From: Stutzerimonas stutzeri
Lineage (GTDB): Bacteria; Pseudomonadota; Gammaproteobacteria; Pseudomonadales; Pseudomonadaceae
Assembly: GCA_002387205.1 (NCBI GenBank)
Contig: DGLA01000020.1
Coordinates: 1 to 64,000, forward strand
Direction: 5' to 3'
DNA length: 64,000 nt
Under the pieces are notes generated by a model. That model searched no databases. It saw only the letters and a program-made list of their open reading frames with translations, and was not told the DNA's origin. Below are positions 20,613 through 28,694 of this stretch, piece by piece; position 1 is the stretch's first letter; the number at the start of each line of letters is the position of its first letter. The translations under genes were made by a program, and so were the position numbers.

Positions 20613-21105
20613 ATGCACCCTGGTGCTTGCGCAACGGCCCGTCGTGCAGCTCGCGCAGCTGGCGCTTGAGGACCGGCAATGGCGGCGCGTAGAGAAAGCC
20701 GAAGGACACGCAACGCTCCTTGCCCTCCACCGCGTGGTGCAGGCGGTGCGCCTGATACAGGCGCTTGAGATAACCGTTGCGCGGCACGTAGCGCAGCGGC
20801 CAGCGGTGGTGGACAAGGCCATCATGGGCGACGAAATAGAGCGCGCCATAAGCGGTCATGCCAGCCCCGATCCACTCGAGCGGGTGATAACCCGCCGTGC
20901 CGAGGGCGATCAGCAGGATCGCGACCCCGGCGAACACCACCGCATACAGATCGTTCTTCTCGAACCACCCCGTACGCGGCTCATGGTGCGACTTGTGCCA
21001 GCCCCAACCCCAGCCGTGCATCACGTACTTGTGCGCCCACCAGGCGAACAGCTCCATGCCGGCCAGGGTGGCGAGAAAAACCAGTGTATTGGTCAGCACG
21101 GTCAT
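20572..21105 (-). CDS. crtZ: beta-carotene 3-hydroxylase
   Basis: CrtZ is a non-haem di-iron membrane hydroxylase that makes zeaxanthin from beta-carotene. The 177-residue protein has the four histidine clusters of the fatty-acid-hydroxylase superfamily: H-K-Y-V-M-H, H-K-S-H-H-E, H-D-G-L-V-H-H-R-W and H-R-L-H-H. Hydrophobic segments lie at residues 5-22 and 55-90. It is convergent with crtB and overlaps its 3' end by 41 bp. The same convergent crtZ arrangement is known from Pantoea clusters. The Asp/Arg-rich tail is encoded in the overlap. Confidence 0.94.
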   Translation of the reverse strand: MTVLTNTLVFLATLAGMELFAWWAHKYVMHGWGWGWHKSHHEPRTGWFEKNDLYAVVFAGVAILLIALGTAGYHPLEWIGAGMTAYGALYFVAHDGLVHHRWPLRYVPRNGYLKRLYQAHRLHHAVEGKERCVSFGFLYAPPLPVLKRQLRELHDGPLRKHQGASSEDVSRDRRDAA

Positions 21106-21202
21106 ATTCGATCCGTTCGTTTGCAGGTGGGCCTAGTCTACGCCTTGCGCGGCGCCAGTCGAGACCGGTGCCGACGCTTGGCGTGCGCTCGACTTTGCTC
21201 CT

Positions 21203-22246
21203 TCAGCCTTGCCATCCGATGGCCAGCGCCTGGGTCAGTTGTGCAGCTGGAATGGCTTGGCAGCCGCTGACGTTCTGTCCCGCCCATAGTGGCGAGAAGT
21301 GGTTGATCCTTTCTGGCTCGGCACTGCTGCGCAGGCTGGCGATGGCGTTGCCGGCCAGAGGGAAGGCCGGCACCTCTGCGGGCCTGGGGCCCAGCTCGCG
21401 CATGAGCCGATTGACGATGCCGCGGGCAGGGCGGCCCGAGAACAAGGTCGTCAGCAAGGTGTGCTCTGCGGCCGGACTTTGCAGCGCTTGGCGGTGCAAT
21501 GGGCTGGCGCGGCTCTCATCACATAGCAAGTAAGCGGTGCCAACCTGCACGCCGGCTGCGCCGAGGGCTTTAGCAGCGGCGACACCAGAGGCGTCGGCGA
21601 TGCCACCGGCGGCGATCACCGGGATATCCAGCGCACCCACCAGCTGCGGCAATAAAGCAAAGGTGCCGACCTGGCCGTCGATATCGTCGTTGAGAAACAT
21701 GCCGCGGTGGCCTCCCGCTTCCAGGCCCTGAGCGATCACCGCATCGACACCCTGCGCCTGCAGCCAGCGGCCTTCTTCAAGGGTTGTAGCGCTGGAGAGG
21801 ATACTGGCGCCGGTGGCCCTCACGCGTTGCAGAAGCTGCGGGTCGGGCAAGCCAAAGTGAAAGCTGACGACCGCAGGACGGTGCCGCTCCAGCACCTCGG
21901 CCATTGCCGTGTCGAAAGGCTTGCGGGTCGCGCCGGTGGGAATGCTGGCGGGGTCGATCCCATGCTCCTCAAGATATGGTGCCAGCAGCATCAGCCAGGC
22001 CTGATTGCGTGCGGCGTCCTGAGCTGGCGGCTTGTGGCAAAAGAAGTTGAGGTTGTAGGGCTTGGCCGTCAGCGCGGCCATGGCAGTCAGCTCGACGTCC
22101 AGCGTCTCGGCGTTGAGTATGCCGGCCGGAATCGATCCCAGCCCGCCGGCCCCGGACACCGCGGCGGCGAGTTGATGGTTCTGCGAGCCGGCCATCGGCG
22201 CCTGGATGATGGGTAGGGCGATCTGGAAGAGGTCTCGAATGTCCAT
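21203..22246 (-). CDS. nitronate monooxygenase family flavoprotein
   Basis: This FMN enzyme of the NMO/2-nitropropane dioxygenase family oxidises nitronates such as propionate 3-nitronate. The 347-residue protein starts M-D-I-R-D-L-F-Q-I-A-L-P-I-I-Q-A-P-M-A-G, the family N-terminus. F-H-F-G-L-P, Q-G-L-E-A-G-G-H-R-G and A-A-G-G-I-A-D-A-S-G-V-A mark the FMN and catalytic regions, with the usual H in G-G-H. The longer frame to 22573 is rejected because it would overlap the rlmJ start region and lacks family sequence. Confidence 0.87.
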   Translation of the reverse strand: MDIRDLFQIALPIIQAPMAGSQNHQLAAAVSGAGGLGSIPAGILNAETLDVELTAMAALTAKPYNLNFFCHKPPAQDAARNQAWLMLLAPYLEEHGIDPASIPTGATRKPFDTAMAEVLERHRPAVVSFHFGLPDPQLLQRVRATGASILSSATTLEEGRWLQAQGVDAVIAQGLEAGGHRGMFLNDDIDGQVGTFALLPQLVGALDIPVIAAGGIADASGVAAAKALGAAGVQVGTAYLLCDESRASPLHRQALQSPAAEHTLLTTLFSGRPARGIVNRLMRELGPRPAEVPAFPLAGNAIASLRSSAEPERINHFSPLWAGQNVSGCQAIPAAQLTQALAIGWQG

Positions 22247-22387
22247 CAAAGCGTCCTGGTTGGCTGGCGGGTAGACACTGTAGCAGCCACCTGTCGACGT
22301 TATGCATCCTTGGCCGCCATGCATTTCGTCCAGCCCCTGCGAATCCTGGCCGGCGCAGTTAGACTGTGCGCTCTTCAGGAGTGCCCG

Positions 22388-23233
22388 ATGAACTACCGCC
22401 ACGCTTTTCACGCCGGCAACCACGCCGACGTCTTCAAACATCTCGTGTTGTCCCGCCTGTTTGCCATGCTCGCCCGCAAAGAGGCGCCGTTCGCCTATCT
22501 CGACAGCCATGCCGGCGTCGGCCTGTATGACCTGGCGGGCGACCAGGCCAGCCGCACCGGCGAATGGCTGCAAGGCATTGCGCGCCTGTGGCAGGCCGAG
22601 GGCGTCCCGGCAATGGCCGAGAACTACCTGAATGTGATCCGCGCGCTCAATCCCGACGGAGAACTGCGTTATTACCCCGGCTCTCCGGAGCTGGCGCGAC
22701 AGCTAACGCGCCCGCAGGATCGCCTGCAGCTCAACGAGAAACACCCCGAAGACGGCCGTCTGCTGAAGGACAATATGGCCGGCGATCGACGTGTTGCGGT
22801 GCATCTGGGCGAGGGGTGGCATGTGCCGCGGGCCTTGATGCCGACTCAAGAAAAACGCGTCGTATTGCTGGTAGATCCACCGTTCGAAAAGGCTGACGAA
22901 CTGAGCCGGTGCGTTCAGGCGTTGATGGAGGCGTTGGGGCGCATGCGCCAGACCATCGGCGTGATCTGGTATCCGATCAAGGATGAGCGCCAGCTCAAGC
23001 GCTTCTACCAGGACCTGTCGCGCAGCGGTGCGCCCAAACTGCTGCGAGCCGAGCTATTCGTTCATCCCACCGATGATGCACTGCGGCTCAATGGCTCGGG
23101 TCTTGCGATCAGCAATCCGCCGTGGGGGCTGGAGGAAGAACTGCGCGAGCTACTGCCCTGGCTGGCAGAGCTGCTCGGGCAGAGCGAGGGTGGCTGGCGG
23201 TTGGACTGGTTGGTTGAAGAGAAGCAGCTGTAA
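22388..23233 (+). CDS. rlmJ: 23S rRNA (adenine2030-N6)-methyltransferase
   Basis: RlmJ methylates A2030 of 23S rRNA using S-adenosylmethionine. The 281-residue protein begins M-N-Y-R-H-A-F-H-A-G-N-H-A-D-V-F-K-H, the highly conserved start of the family. It contains Y-L-D-S-H-A-G-V-G-L-Y and the catalytic V-D-P-P-F-E tetrad. AGGAG lies before ATG 22388; the upstream in-frame extension is not conserved. It is divergent from the nitronate monooxygenase gene and followed at once by a repeat array. Confidence 0.93.
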   Translation: MNYRHAFHAGNHADVFKHLVLSRLFAMLARKEAPFAYLDSHAGVGLYDLAGDQASRTGEWLQGIARLWQAEGVPAMAENYLNVIRALNPDGELRYYPGSPELARQLTRPQDRLQLNEKHPEDGRLLKDNMAGDRRVAVHLGEGWHVPRALMPTQEKRVVLLVDPPFEKADELSRCVQALMEALGRMRQTIGVIWYPIKDERQLKRFYQDLSRSGAPKLLRAELFVHPTDDALRLNGSGLAISNPPWGLEEELRELLPWLAELLGQSEGGWRLDWLVEEKQL

Positions 23234-23236
23234 GAC

Positions 23237-23292
23237 GGAAGCCGGAAGCAGGAAGCAGGAAGCAGGAAGCAGGAAGCAGGAAGCAGGAAGCC
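23237..23292. repeat. heptanucleotide tandem repeat GGAAGCA
   Basis: Eight 7-bp units, of which six (23244-23285) are perfect GGAAGCA. They start three bases after the rlmJ stop. A related array in the opposite orientation lies at 23828-23876, on the other side of the 193-bp repeats. Confidence 0.9.
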
Positions 23293-23315
23293 TGAAGCGG
23301 AAATGCGTGCAGGCT

Positions 23316-23820
23316 CGTAGGGTGGATGTCGCTTTTTACATCCACCGTGCATGGTTTGGTGGGGCGCCATCCGGTGGGTCGCCACCTGATTGGAACGCCA
23401 CCCGGTGGATCGGTGAAGCGTGATCCACCCTACGAAACTTCCAGCTTTGGTTGGTTGAAGAGCGTAAAGCCGAATAAAGCGCTGGAGGCTTGAAGGCTGG
23501 ACGAGGCTCGTAGGGTGGATGTCGCTTTTTACATCCACCGTGCATGGTTTGGTGGGGCGCCATCCGGTGGGCCGCCACCTGATTGGAACGCCACCTGGTG
23601 GATCGGTGAAGCGTGATCCACCCTACGAAACTTCCAGCTTTGGTTGGTTGAAGAGCGTAAAGCCGAATAAAGCCCTGGAGGCTTGAAGGCTGGACGAGGC
23701 TCGTAGGGTGGATGTCGCTTTTTGCATCCACCGTGCATCGTTTGGTAGGGCGCCGCCCGGTGGGTCGCCACCTGATTGGAACGCCACCCGGTGGATCGGT
23801 GAAGCGTGATCCACCCTACG
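23316..23820. repeat. three copies of a 119-bp hairpin element at a 193-bp period
   Basis: Copies lie at 23316-23434, 23509-23627 and 23702-23820 and are nearly identical. Each starts CGTAGGGTGGAT and ends with its exact reverse complement ATCCACCCTACG. Each contains an internal perfect stem GTGGATGT/ACATCCAC and further CCACC/GGTGG pairs. The 74-bp spacers are also nearly identical, so the real unit is 193 bp. No protein function is supported: open frames inside it (starting M-D-V-K-S-D-I-H or M-D-A-K-S-D-I-H) are by-products of the repeat. It resembles REP/MITE-like non-autonomous elements. Confidence 0.9.
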
Positions 23821-23827
23821 AAACCAT

Positions 23828-23876
23828 CCAGCTTCCAGCTTCCAGCTTCCAGCTTTCAGCTTCCAGCTTTCAGCTA
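23828..23876. repeat. heptanucleotide tandem repeat CCAGCTT
   Basis: Seven 7-bp units, five of which (counting the partial first) are CCAGCTT or differ by one base (TCAGCTT). The last unit supplies the stop codon of srkA. The unit is close to the reverse complement of the GGAAGCA array at 23237, so the 193-bp repeats are bracketed by inverted heptamer arrays. Confidence 0.85.
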
Positions 23877-24848
23877 GAACAGCTTCAACGGCTCTTCCTG
23901 CAGCGCGGACATTTGCTCGCGCAGGATCAGCACCTGATCGCCCCAGTAGCGCTCGCTGCCAAACCACGGGAAGCTCATCGGGAAGGCCGGGTCGTCCCAG
24001 CGGCGGGCCAGCCAGGCGCTGTAGTGCATCAGTCGCAGGGCACGAAGCGCTTCGATCAGTGGCAGTTCGCGCGGGGCGAAGTCGTGGAATTCGCTGTAGC
24101 CGTCCACCAGCTCGGACAGCTGCCCGAGGCGCTCATGACGTTCTCCGGCAAGCATCATCCAGATGTCCTGCACCGACGGCCCCATCCGGCAATCGTCCAG
24201 ATCCACCAGGTGAAAGGCGTCGTCACGGGCCAGGATATTGCCGGGATGGCAGTCGCCATGCAGGCGGATCGGTTGGTAGTCGGTGTTGGCAAATACATCA
24301 TCGACGCGCTTCAGTAGATCACGAGCCACCGACTCGTAAGCAGGCAGCAGGCTCTTCGGCACGAAACCGCCTTCAAGCAGCGTCGCCAGCGATTCATGGC
24401 CGAAATGCTGCGCATTGAGTGTTTCGCGATGCTCGAACGGGCGGCTGGCGCTGACCGCATGCATGCGTCCCAGCAGCTGGCCGAGCCGGTAGAGCTGATC
24501 GAGGTTGCCCGGCTCGGGCGCACGACCGCCGCGGCGAGGAAACAGCGCGAAGCGAAAACCGCTGTGTTCGAACAGCGTCCTGCCGTCGCGTTCGAATGGT
24601 GCCACCACGGGAATCTCGCGATCCGCCAGCTCCCGGGTGAACTGATGCTCCTCGAGAATGGCTTCGTTGCTCCAGCGACCCGGGCGATAGAACTTCGCCA
24701 CGATGGGCGTCTCGTCCTCGATGCCGACCTGGTAGACGCGATTTTCGTAACTGTTCAGCGCCAGCACGCGGGCATCGCTGATGAAGCCGGCGCTTTCCAC
24801 CGCATCGAGCACAAGATCAGGCGTGAGTGTGTCGAAGGGGTGGCTCAT
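23874..24848 (-). CDS. srkA: stress response kinase A (YihE/RdoA type)
   Basis: SrkA is a cytoplasmic Ser/Thr kinase of the aminoglycoside-phosphotransferase fold that protects against stress-induced death in E. coli. The 324-residue protein has S-Y-E-N-R-V-Y-Q-V near residue 33, V-A-K-F-Y-R-P-G-R-W (nucleotide-binding Lys), catalytic L-H-G-D-C-H-P-G-N-I-L and metal-binding L-V-D-L-D-D-C. The family end includes W-F-G-S-E-R-Y-W. Its stop codon is formed by the last unit of a heptamer repeat array. It lies 68 bp downstream of the comF-family gene on the same strand. Confidence 0.92.
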   Translation of the reverse strand: MSHPFDTLTPDLVLDAVESAGFISDARVLALNSYENRVYQVGIEDETPIVAKFYRPGRWSNEAILEEHQFTRELADREIPVVAPFERDGRTLFEHSGFRFALFPRRGGRAPEPGNLDQLYRLGQLLGRMHAVSASRPFEHRETLNAQHFGHESLATLLEGGFVPKSLLPAYESVARDLLKRVDDVFANTDYQPIRLHGDCHPGNILARDDAFHLVDLDDCRMGPSVQDIWMMLAGERHERLGQLSELVDGYSEFHDFAPRELPLIEALRALRLMHYSAWLARRWDDPAFPMSFPWFGSERYWGDQVLILREQMSALQEEPLKLF

Positions 24849-24916
24849 GGTCGGCTCCGTAAAAGGGTCGGCCAGTGTATTGCACTGGCGGGTTTACACA
24901 ACCGCGGCTCCGCCGC

Positions 24917-25624
24917 CTAGTCGCCCGGCTTTGGCGTACGCGCCAGGCAATAGATATCGACCCGCACCGCGCCTGCGCGTTTCAACAGGCGCGCCAGGGC
25001 CTCGGCAGTGGCACCAGTGGTAAGTACGTCGTCGATGACCGCGAGGTGGCGACCCCGGACCTGCACCTCGTCGGACAGGGCGAAGGCCTGGCGCAGGTTA
25101 CGGCGTCGGGCAGCGGCATCCAGTTCCTGTTGCGACTGGGTGTCCTGGATACGTTGCAGCAGGTCGGCCCGAACGCCGATGTCAAGCGCCGGGCGCAGCC
25201 AGTCGGCAAGCATCTGCGCCTGGTTGAAGCCGCGCTGGCGCAGTCGCCTGGGTGCCAGCGGGACCGGCAGGAGCATGTCGGGTCGCGGTAGGCCTTCATC
25301 GAACGCATACTGCAGGTGGCGTGCCATCTGCTCGGCCAGCAGCCTGCCAGACGGCCATTGCGCTTGATGCTTGAAGCGGCTGATCAAGGTGTCGACAGGA
25401 AAGGCGAAGCGCCATGGCACGGCCACGTGATCGAAGGCGGGCGGTCGCTTCTGGCATTCACCGCAGGTCAGGTGGGACACCGGCAGGGGCAGGGCGCAAA
25501 CGCTGCACTGCTCGCGAAGCCACGGCAACTCGGCCTCGCAGGCTCCGCATATGGATTGACCCGTTTCGCAACGCTCATCACACAGCGCACAGTAATGTTC
25601 AAATTTTAGCCAATTGTTGACCAT
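24917..25624 (-). CDS. ComF-family phosphoribosyltransferase-like protein
   Basis: The 235-residue protein resembles ComF/GntX, which affects DNA uptake and use in several bacteria; the biochemical activity is unsettled. The N-terminus has two zinc-ribbon-like Cys sets (C-A-L-C and C-G-A-C, then C-S-V-C and C-G-E-C). The C-terminus has the type I phosphoribosyltransferase PRPP loop V-I-D-D-V-L-T-T-G-A-T. L-P-V-P-L and R-x-R-G-F-N-Q-A are also conserved. Its start codon lies inside the candidate BirA operator of the divergent biotin operon, so its expression may respond to biotin too. Confidence 0.88.
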   Translation of the reverse strand: MVNNWLKFEHYCALCDERCETGQSICGACEAELPWLREQCSVCALPLPVSHLTCGECQKRPPAFDHVAVPWRFAFPVDTLISRFKHQAQWPSGRLLAEQMARHLQYAFDEGLPRPDMLLPVPLAPRRLRQRGFNQAQMLADWLRPALDIGVRADLLQRIQDTQSQQELDAAARRRNLRQAFALSDEVQVRGRHLAVIDDVLTTGATAEALARLLKRAGAVRVDIYCLARTPKPGD

Positions 25625-25666
25625 GATTCCTTTCCAGGTTGACAGCGCCTCGGCCTTGGCTAACCA
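25614..25666. promoter_or_regulatory. candidate BirA operator and bioB promoter
   Basis: TTGTTGACC (25614-25622), 14 bases, then GGTTGACAG (25637-25645) is an imperfect inverted repeat. It resembles the known BirA consensus TTGTAAACC-N14/15-GGTTTACAA. The right arm contains a perfect sigma-70 -35 box TTGACA (25639-25644), followed 16 bp later by a weak -10, TAACCA (25661-25666), on the plus strand. The BirA-biotinyl-AMP complex would then block bioB transcription. The left arm covers the comF-family start codon. Confidence 0.6.
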
Positions 25667-25718
25667 TTTCGCATCCGTGCCAGGCTGCCGAGCCGCTTTT
25701 TAATTACAAGGATTGCCC

Positions 25719-26774
25719 ATGAGCGCTACCGCCGCTTCCGTTACCCGTCACGACTGGAGTCTCGCCGAGGTCAAGGCGCTCTTCGAGCAACCCTTCAATG
25801 ACCTGATCTTTCAGGCTCAGGCCGTACACCGCCAGCATTTCGATGCCAACCGTGTGCAGGTCTCTACCCTGCTGTCGATCAAGACCGGCGCCTGCCCGGA
25901 AGACTGCAAGTACTGCCCGCAGTCGGGGCATTACAACACCGGTCTCGATAAAGAAAAGTTGATGGAAGTGCAGAAAGTGCTCGAAGCCGCCGCCGAAGCC
26001 AAAGCCATCGGCTCGACGCGCTTCTGCATGGGCGCCGCCTGGAAGCACCCGTCCGCCAAGGACATGCCCTACGTGCTGAAGATGGTCGAGGGCGTAAAGG
26101 CCCTGGGCCTGGAAACCTGCATGACCCTCGGCAAGCTCGATCAGGAGCAGACCAAGGCACTGGCCGCGGCGGGGCTGGATTACTACAACCACAACCTCGA
26201 TACCTCGCCGGAGTTCTACGGCAACATCATCACCACTCGCACCTACGCCGACCGGCTGGAGACGCTGAGCTACGTTCGCGACGCCGGCATGAAGATCTGC
26301 TCCGGCGGCATTCTCGGCATGGGCGAGTCGCTGAACGACCGTGCCGGCCTGCTGATCCAGCTGGCCAACCTGCCCGAGCACCCCGAGTCGGTGCCGATCA
26401 ACATGCTGGTCAAGGTCAAGGGCACGCCCCTGGCCGAGGAGCAGGACGTCGACCCCTTCGACTTCATCCGCATGCTCGCCGTGGCGCGCATCATGATGCC
26501 GAAATCCCATGTGCGCCTGTCCGCCGGCCGCGAGCAGATGAACGAGCAGATGCAGGCCCTGGCCTTCCTTGCCGGTGCCAACTCGATCTTCTACGGCGAG
26601 AAGCTCCTGACCACTGGCAACCCGCAAGCAGACAAGGACATGCTGCTGTTCCAGCGCCTGGGCATCAAGCCCGAAGCGCGCGAGGAGCACGACGATGAAG
26701 TTCACCAGGCGGCGATCGAGCAGGCCCTGGTCGAACAGCGGGATTCCAAGCTGTTCGTTAACGCTGCGCTATAA
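25719..26774 (+). CDS. bioB: biotin synthase
   Basis: BioB is a radical-SAM enzyme that inserts sulfur into dethiobiotin. The 351-residue protein carries the [4Fe-4S] motif C-P-E-D-C-K-Y-C-P-Q, and Y-Y-N-H-N-L-D-T-S and G-M-G-E-S for substrate and SAM. R-L-S-A-G-R-E near the end includes the Arg ligand of the [2Fe-2S] cluster. ATG 25719 follows AAGGA at good spacing; the in-frame TTG six bases upstream is less likely. It is the first gene of bioB-F-H-C-D. Confidence 0.96.
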   Translation: MSATAASVTRHDWSLAEVKALFEQPFNDLIFQAQAVHRQHFDANRVQVSTLLSIKTGACPEDCKYCPQSGHYNTGLDKEKLMEVQKVLEAAAEAKAIGSTRFCMGAAWKHPSAKDMPYVLKMVEGVKALGLETCMTLGKLDQEQTKALAAAGLDYYNHNLDTSPEFYGNIITTRTYADRLETLSYVRDAGMKICSGGILGMGESLNDRAGLLIQLANLPEHPESVPINMLVKVKGTPLAEEQDVDPFDFIRMLAVARIMMPKSHVRLSAGREQMNEQMQALAFLAGANSIFYGEKLLTTGNPQADKDMLLFQRLGIKPEAREEHDDEVHQAAIEQALVEQRDSKLFVNAAL

Positions 26775-26797
26775 AAAGCCGCTCTTATCGAGCCTTT

Positions 26798-27979
26798 ATG
26801 CCCTTCGACCTGCAATCCCGTCTCGCCGAGCGCCGCGCCGCGCACCTCTATCGTCAGCGCCCACTGCTGGAAACGCCCCAGCGACCGGATGTCAGGGTCG
26901 ACGGCGAGGCGCTGCTGGCGTTCTGTTCCAATGATTATCTCGGGCTCGCCAGTCACCCCGAGGTCGTCAGGGCCATGCAGCAGGGTGCCGAACGCTGGGG
27001 GGTTGGTGGCGGCGCTTCGCATCTGGTGATGGGCCACAGCACGCCACATCACCAGCTCGAGGAAGCACTGGCCGAATTCACCGGGCGTCCTCGGGCCTTG
27101 TTGTTCTCCACTGGCTACATGGCCAATCTGGCGGCCGTCACCGCGCTGGTAGGGCAGGGCGACACGGTGCTGGAAGACCGGATCAACCACGCTTCCCTGC
27201 TCGACGCCGGGCTGCTCAGCGGCGCACGCTTTTCGCGCTATCTGCATAACGATGCCGATAGCCTGGCCAAGCGGCTGGACAAGGCCACCGGCGATACGTT
27301 GGTGGTCACCGACGGTGTGTTCAGCATGGATGGAGATCTGGCAGACCTGCCAGCCCTGTGCGCCACCGCCCGCGCCCGTGATGCCTGGGTGATGGTCGAC
27401 GACGCCCACGGCTTCGGCCCGTTGGGCAAGACTGGGGGCGGCATCGTCGAGCACTTCGGCTTGGGCGTGGATGACGTACCAGTCCTGGTCGGCACGCTCG
27501 GCAAGGCCTTCGGTACCGCCGGGGCCTTCGTAGCGGGCAGCGAGGAACTGATCGAGACGCTGATCCAGTTCGCCCGCCCGTACATCTATACGACCAGCCA
27601 GCCACCGGCGGTCGCCTGTGCAACGCTGAAAAGCCTTGAGCTGCTGCGCAGCGAGAGCTGGCGACGCGATCACCTGAACCGGATGATCGGCCGCTTCCGA
27701 CAGGGCGCCGCCGAGATCGGCCTGACGCTGATGGACAGCCCGACGCCGATCCAGCCGATTCTGGTCGGCAGCAGCGAGCGCGCCCTGAAACTCTCTGCGG
27801 CGCTGCGTGAGCGTGGGATTCTCGTGGGCGCCATTCGCCCTCCGACGGTTCCGGCGGGCAGTGCGCGTCTGCGCGTGACCTTCAGCGCGTCGCATACCGA
27901 GGCGCAGGTGGAACGACTGCTGGATATCTTGGCCGAATGCTGGAATCGATTGGCCGAGGAGCCAGAAACGCATGCGTGA
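26798..27979 (+). CDS. bioF: 8-amino-7-oxononanoate synthase
   Basis: BioF is a PLP enzyme that condenses pimeloyl-ACP and alanine. The 393-residue protein has C-S-N-D-Y-L-G-L-A near residue 45, G-G-A-S-H-L-V-M-G-H, D-D-A-H-G-F-G and the PLP lysine in G-T-L-G-K-A-F-G. It starts 23 bp after bioB with a weak ribosome binding site and overlaps bioH by 8 bp. Confidence 0.96.
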   Translation: MPFDLQSRLAERRAAHLYRQRPLLETPQRPDVRVDGEALLAFCSNDYLGLASHPEVVRAMQQGAERWGVGGGASHLVMGHSTPHHQLEEALAEFTGRPRALLFSTGYMANLAAVTALVGQGDTVLEDRINHASLLDAGLLSGARFSRYLHNDADSLAKRLDKATGDTLVVTDGVFSMDGDLADLPALCATARARDAWVMVDDAHGFGPLGKTGGGIVEHFGLGVDDVPVLVGTLGKAFGTAGAFVAGSEELIETLIQFARPYIYTTSQPPAVACATLKSLELLRSESWRRDHLNRMIGRFRQGAAEIGLTLMDSPTPIQPILVGSSERALKLSAALRERGILVGAIRPPTVPAGSARLRVTFSASHTEAQVERLLDILAECWNRLAEEPETHA

Positions 27980-28694
27980 TCAGCTGATATTGCTGCCCGG
28001 TTGGGCGTTTGGCCCGGCTGCTTTGCAGCCTTTGTGCGAGGCGCTGGCCGAACTCGTGCCGGATCTCGACGTGGTCGTCGAACCTCTGCCGGAACTGGCT
28101 GACGCCGGCGCCTGGCTCGATGAACTGGATCGTCGCCTGCCGCATGACAGCTGGCTCGGCGGGTGGTCTTTGGGCGGCATGCTGGCTACCCAGCTGGCGG
28201 CGCGGCGCGTCGATACCTGTCGGGGGCTGATCACTATCGCCAGCAATCCTTGCTTCCGTGCGCGCCCGCAATGGCCTGAAGCGATGGCTGCGGAAATCTT
28301 CGATGCCTTTCACGAGGCGTTCCGCCTGGACCCCGACGAAACCCTCAAGCGCTTTCGTCTGCTCTGCAGCCGGGGTGGGTATGATCCGCGGACCCTGGCG
28401 CGCCAGCTGGAAGTCAGCCGATCGGCGTCCGCACCTGCAGTGCTGAGCGCAGGCCTTCAACTGCTGGCCGAGCTGGATGGCCGCAGCGCCTTGCATGGCT
28501 ACTTTGGTCCCCAGCTACATCTGTTTGCCGGTAGCGATGCGCTGGTCCCAGCCGCGGCTCTCGATGCGCTGCGGCGCTGGATGCCGGGCATCGAAGCCGA
28601 GCTGGTGACTGGTGCGAGCCACGCACTGCCGCTCGAGCGAGCCGATGACGTGGCGTCGGCGATAGCCGCCTTTATCAGGGGCAACGTGGAATGA
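27972..28694 (+). CDS. bioH: pimeloyl-ACP methyl ester esterase
   Basis: BioH removes the methyl group from pimeloyl-ACP methyl ester, ending the BioC-started cycle. The 240-residue alpha/beta hydrolase has the oxyanion region L-P-G-W-A-F, nucleophile motif G-W-S-L-G-G, and acid and His in A-G-S-D-A-L-V-P and G-A-S-H-A-L-P. It overlaps bioF by 8 bp and bioC by 4 bp. Confidence 0.93.
   Translation: MRDQLILLPGWAFGPAALQPLCEALAELVPDLDVVVEPLPELADAGAWLDELDRRLPHDSWLGGWSLGGMLATQLAARRVDTCRGLITIASNPCFRARPQWPEAMAAEIFDAFHEAFRLDPDETLKRFRLLCSRGGYDPRTLARQLEVSRSASAPAVLSAGLQLLAELDGRSALHGYFGPQLHLFAGSDALVPAAALDALRRWMPGIEAELVTGASHALPLERADDVASAIAAFIRGNVE

Noticed and set aside
21203..22573. Longer nitronate monooxygenase starting at 22573
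   Set aside because: The extension runs over the divergent rlmJ start and is not family-like; M-D-I-R-D-L at 22246 is.
23237..23876. Possible CRISPR array or cluster of small genes (several overlapping frames starting M-D-V-K-S-D-I-H or M-D-A-K-S-D-I-H)
   Set aside because: The repeat unit is 193 bp with conserved, not unique, spacers, no cas genes are near, and the frames merely read through the same hairpin element in different copies.
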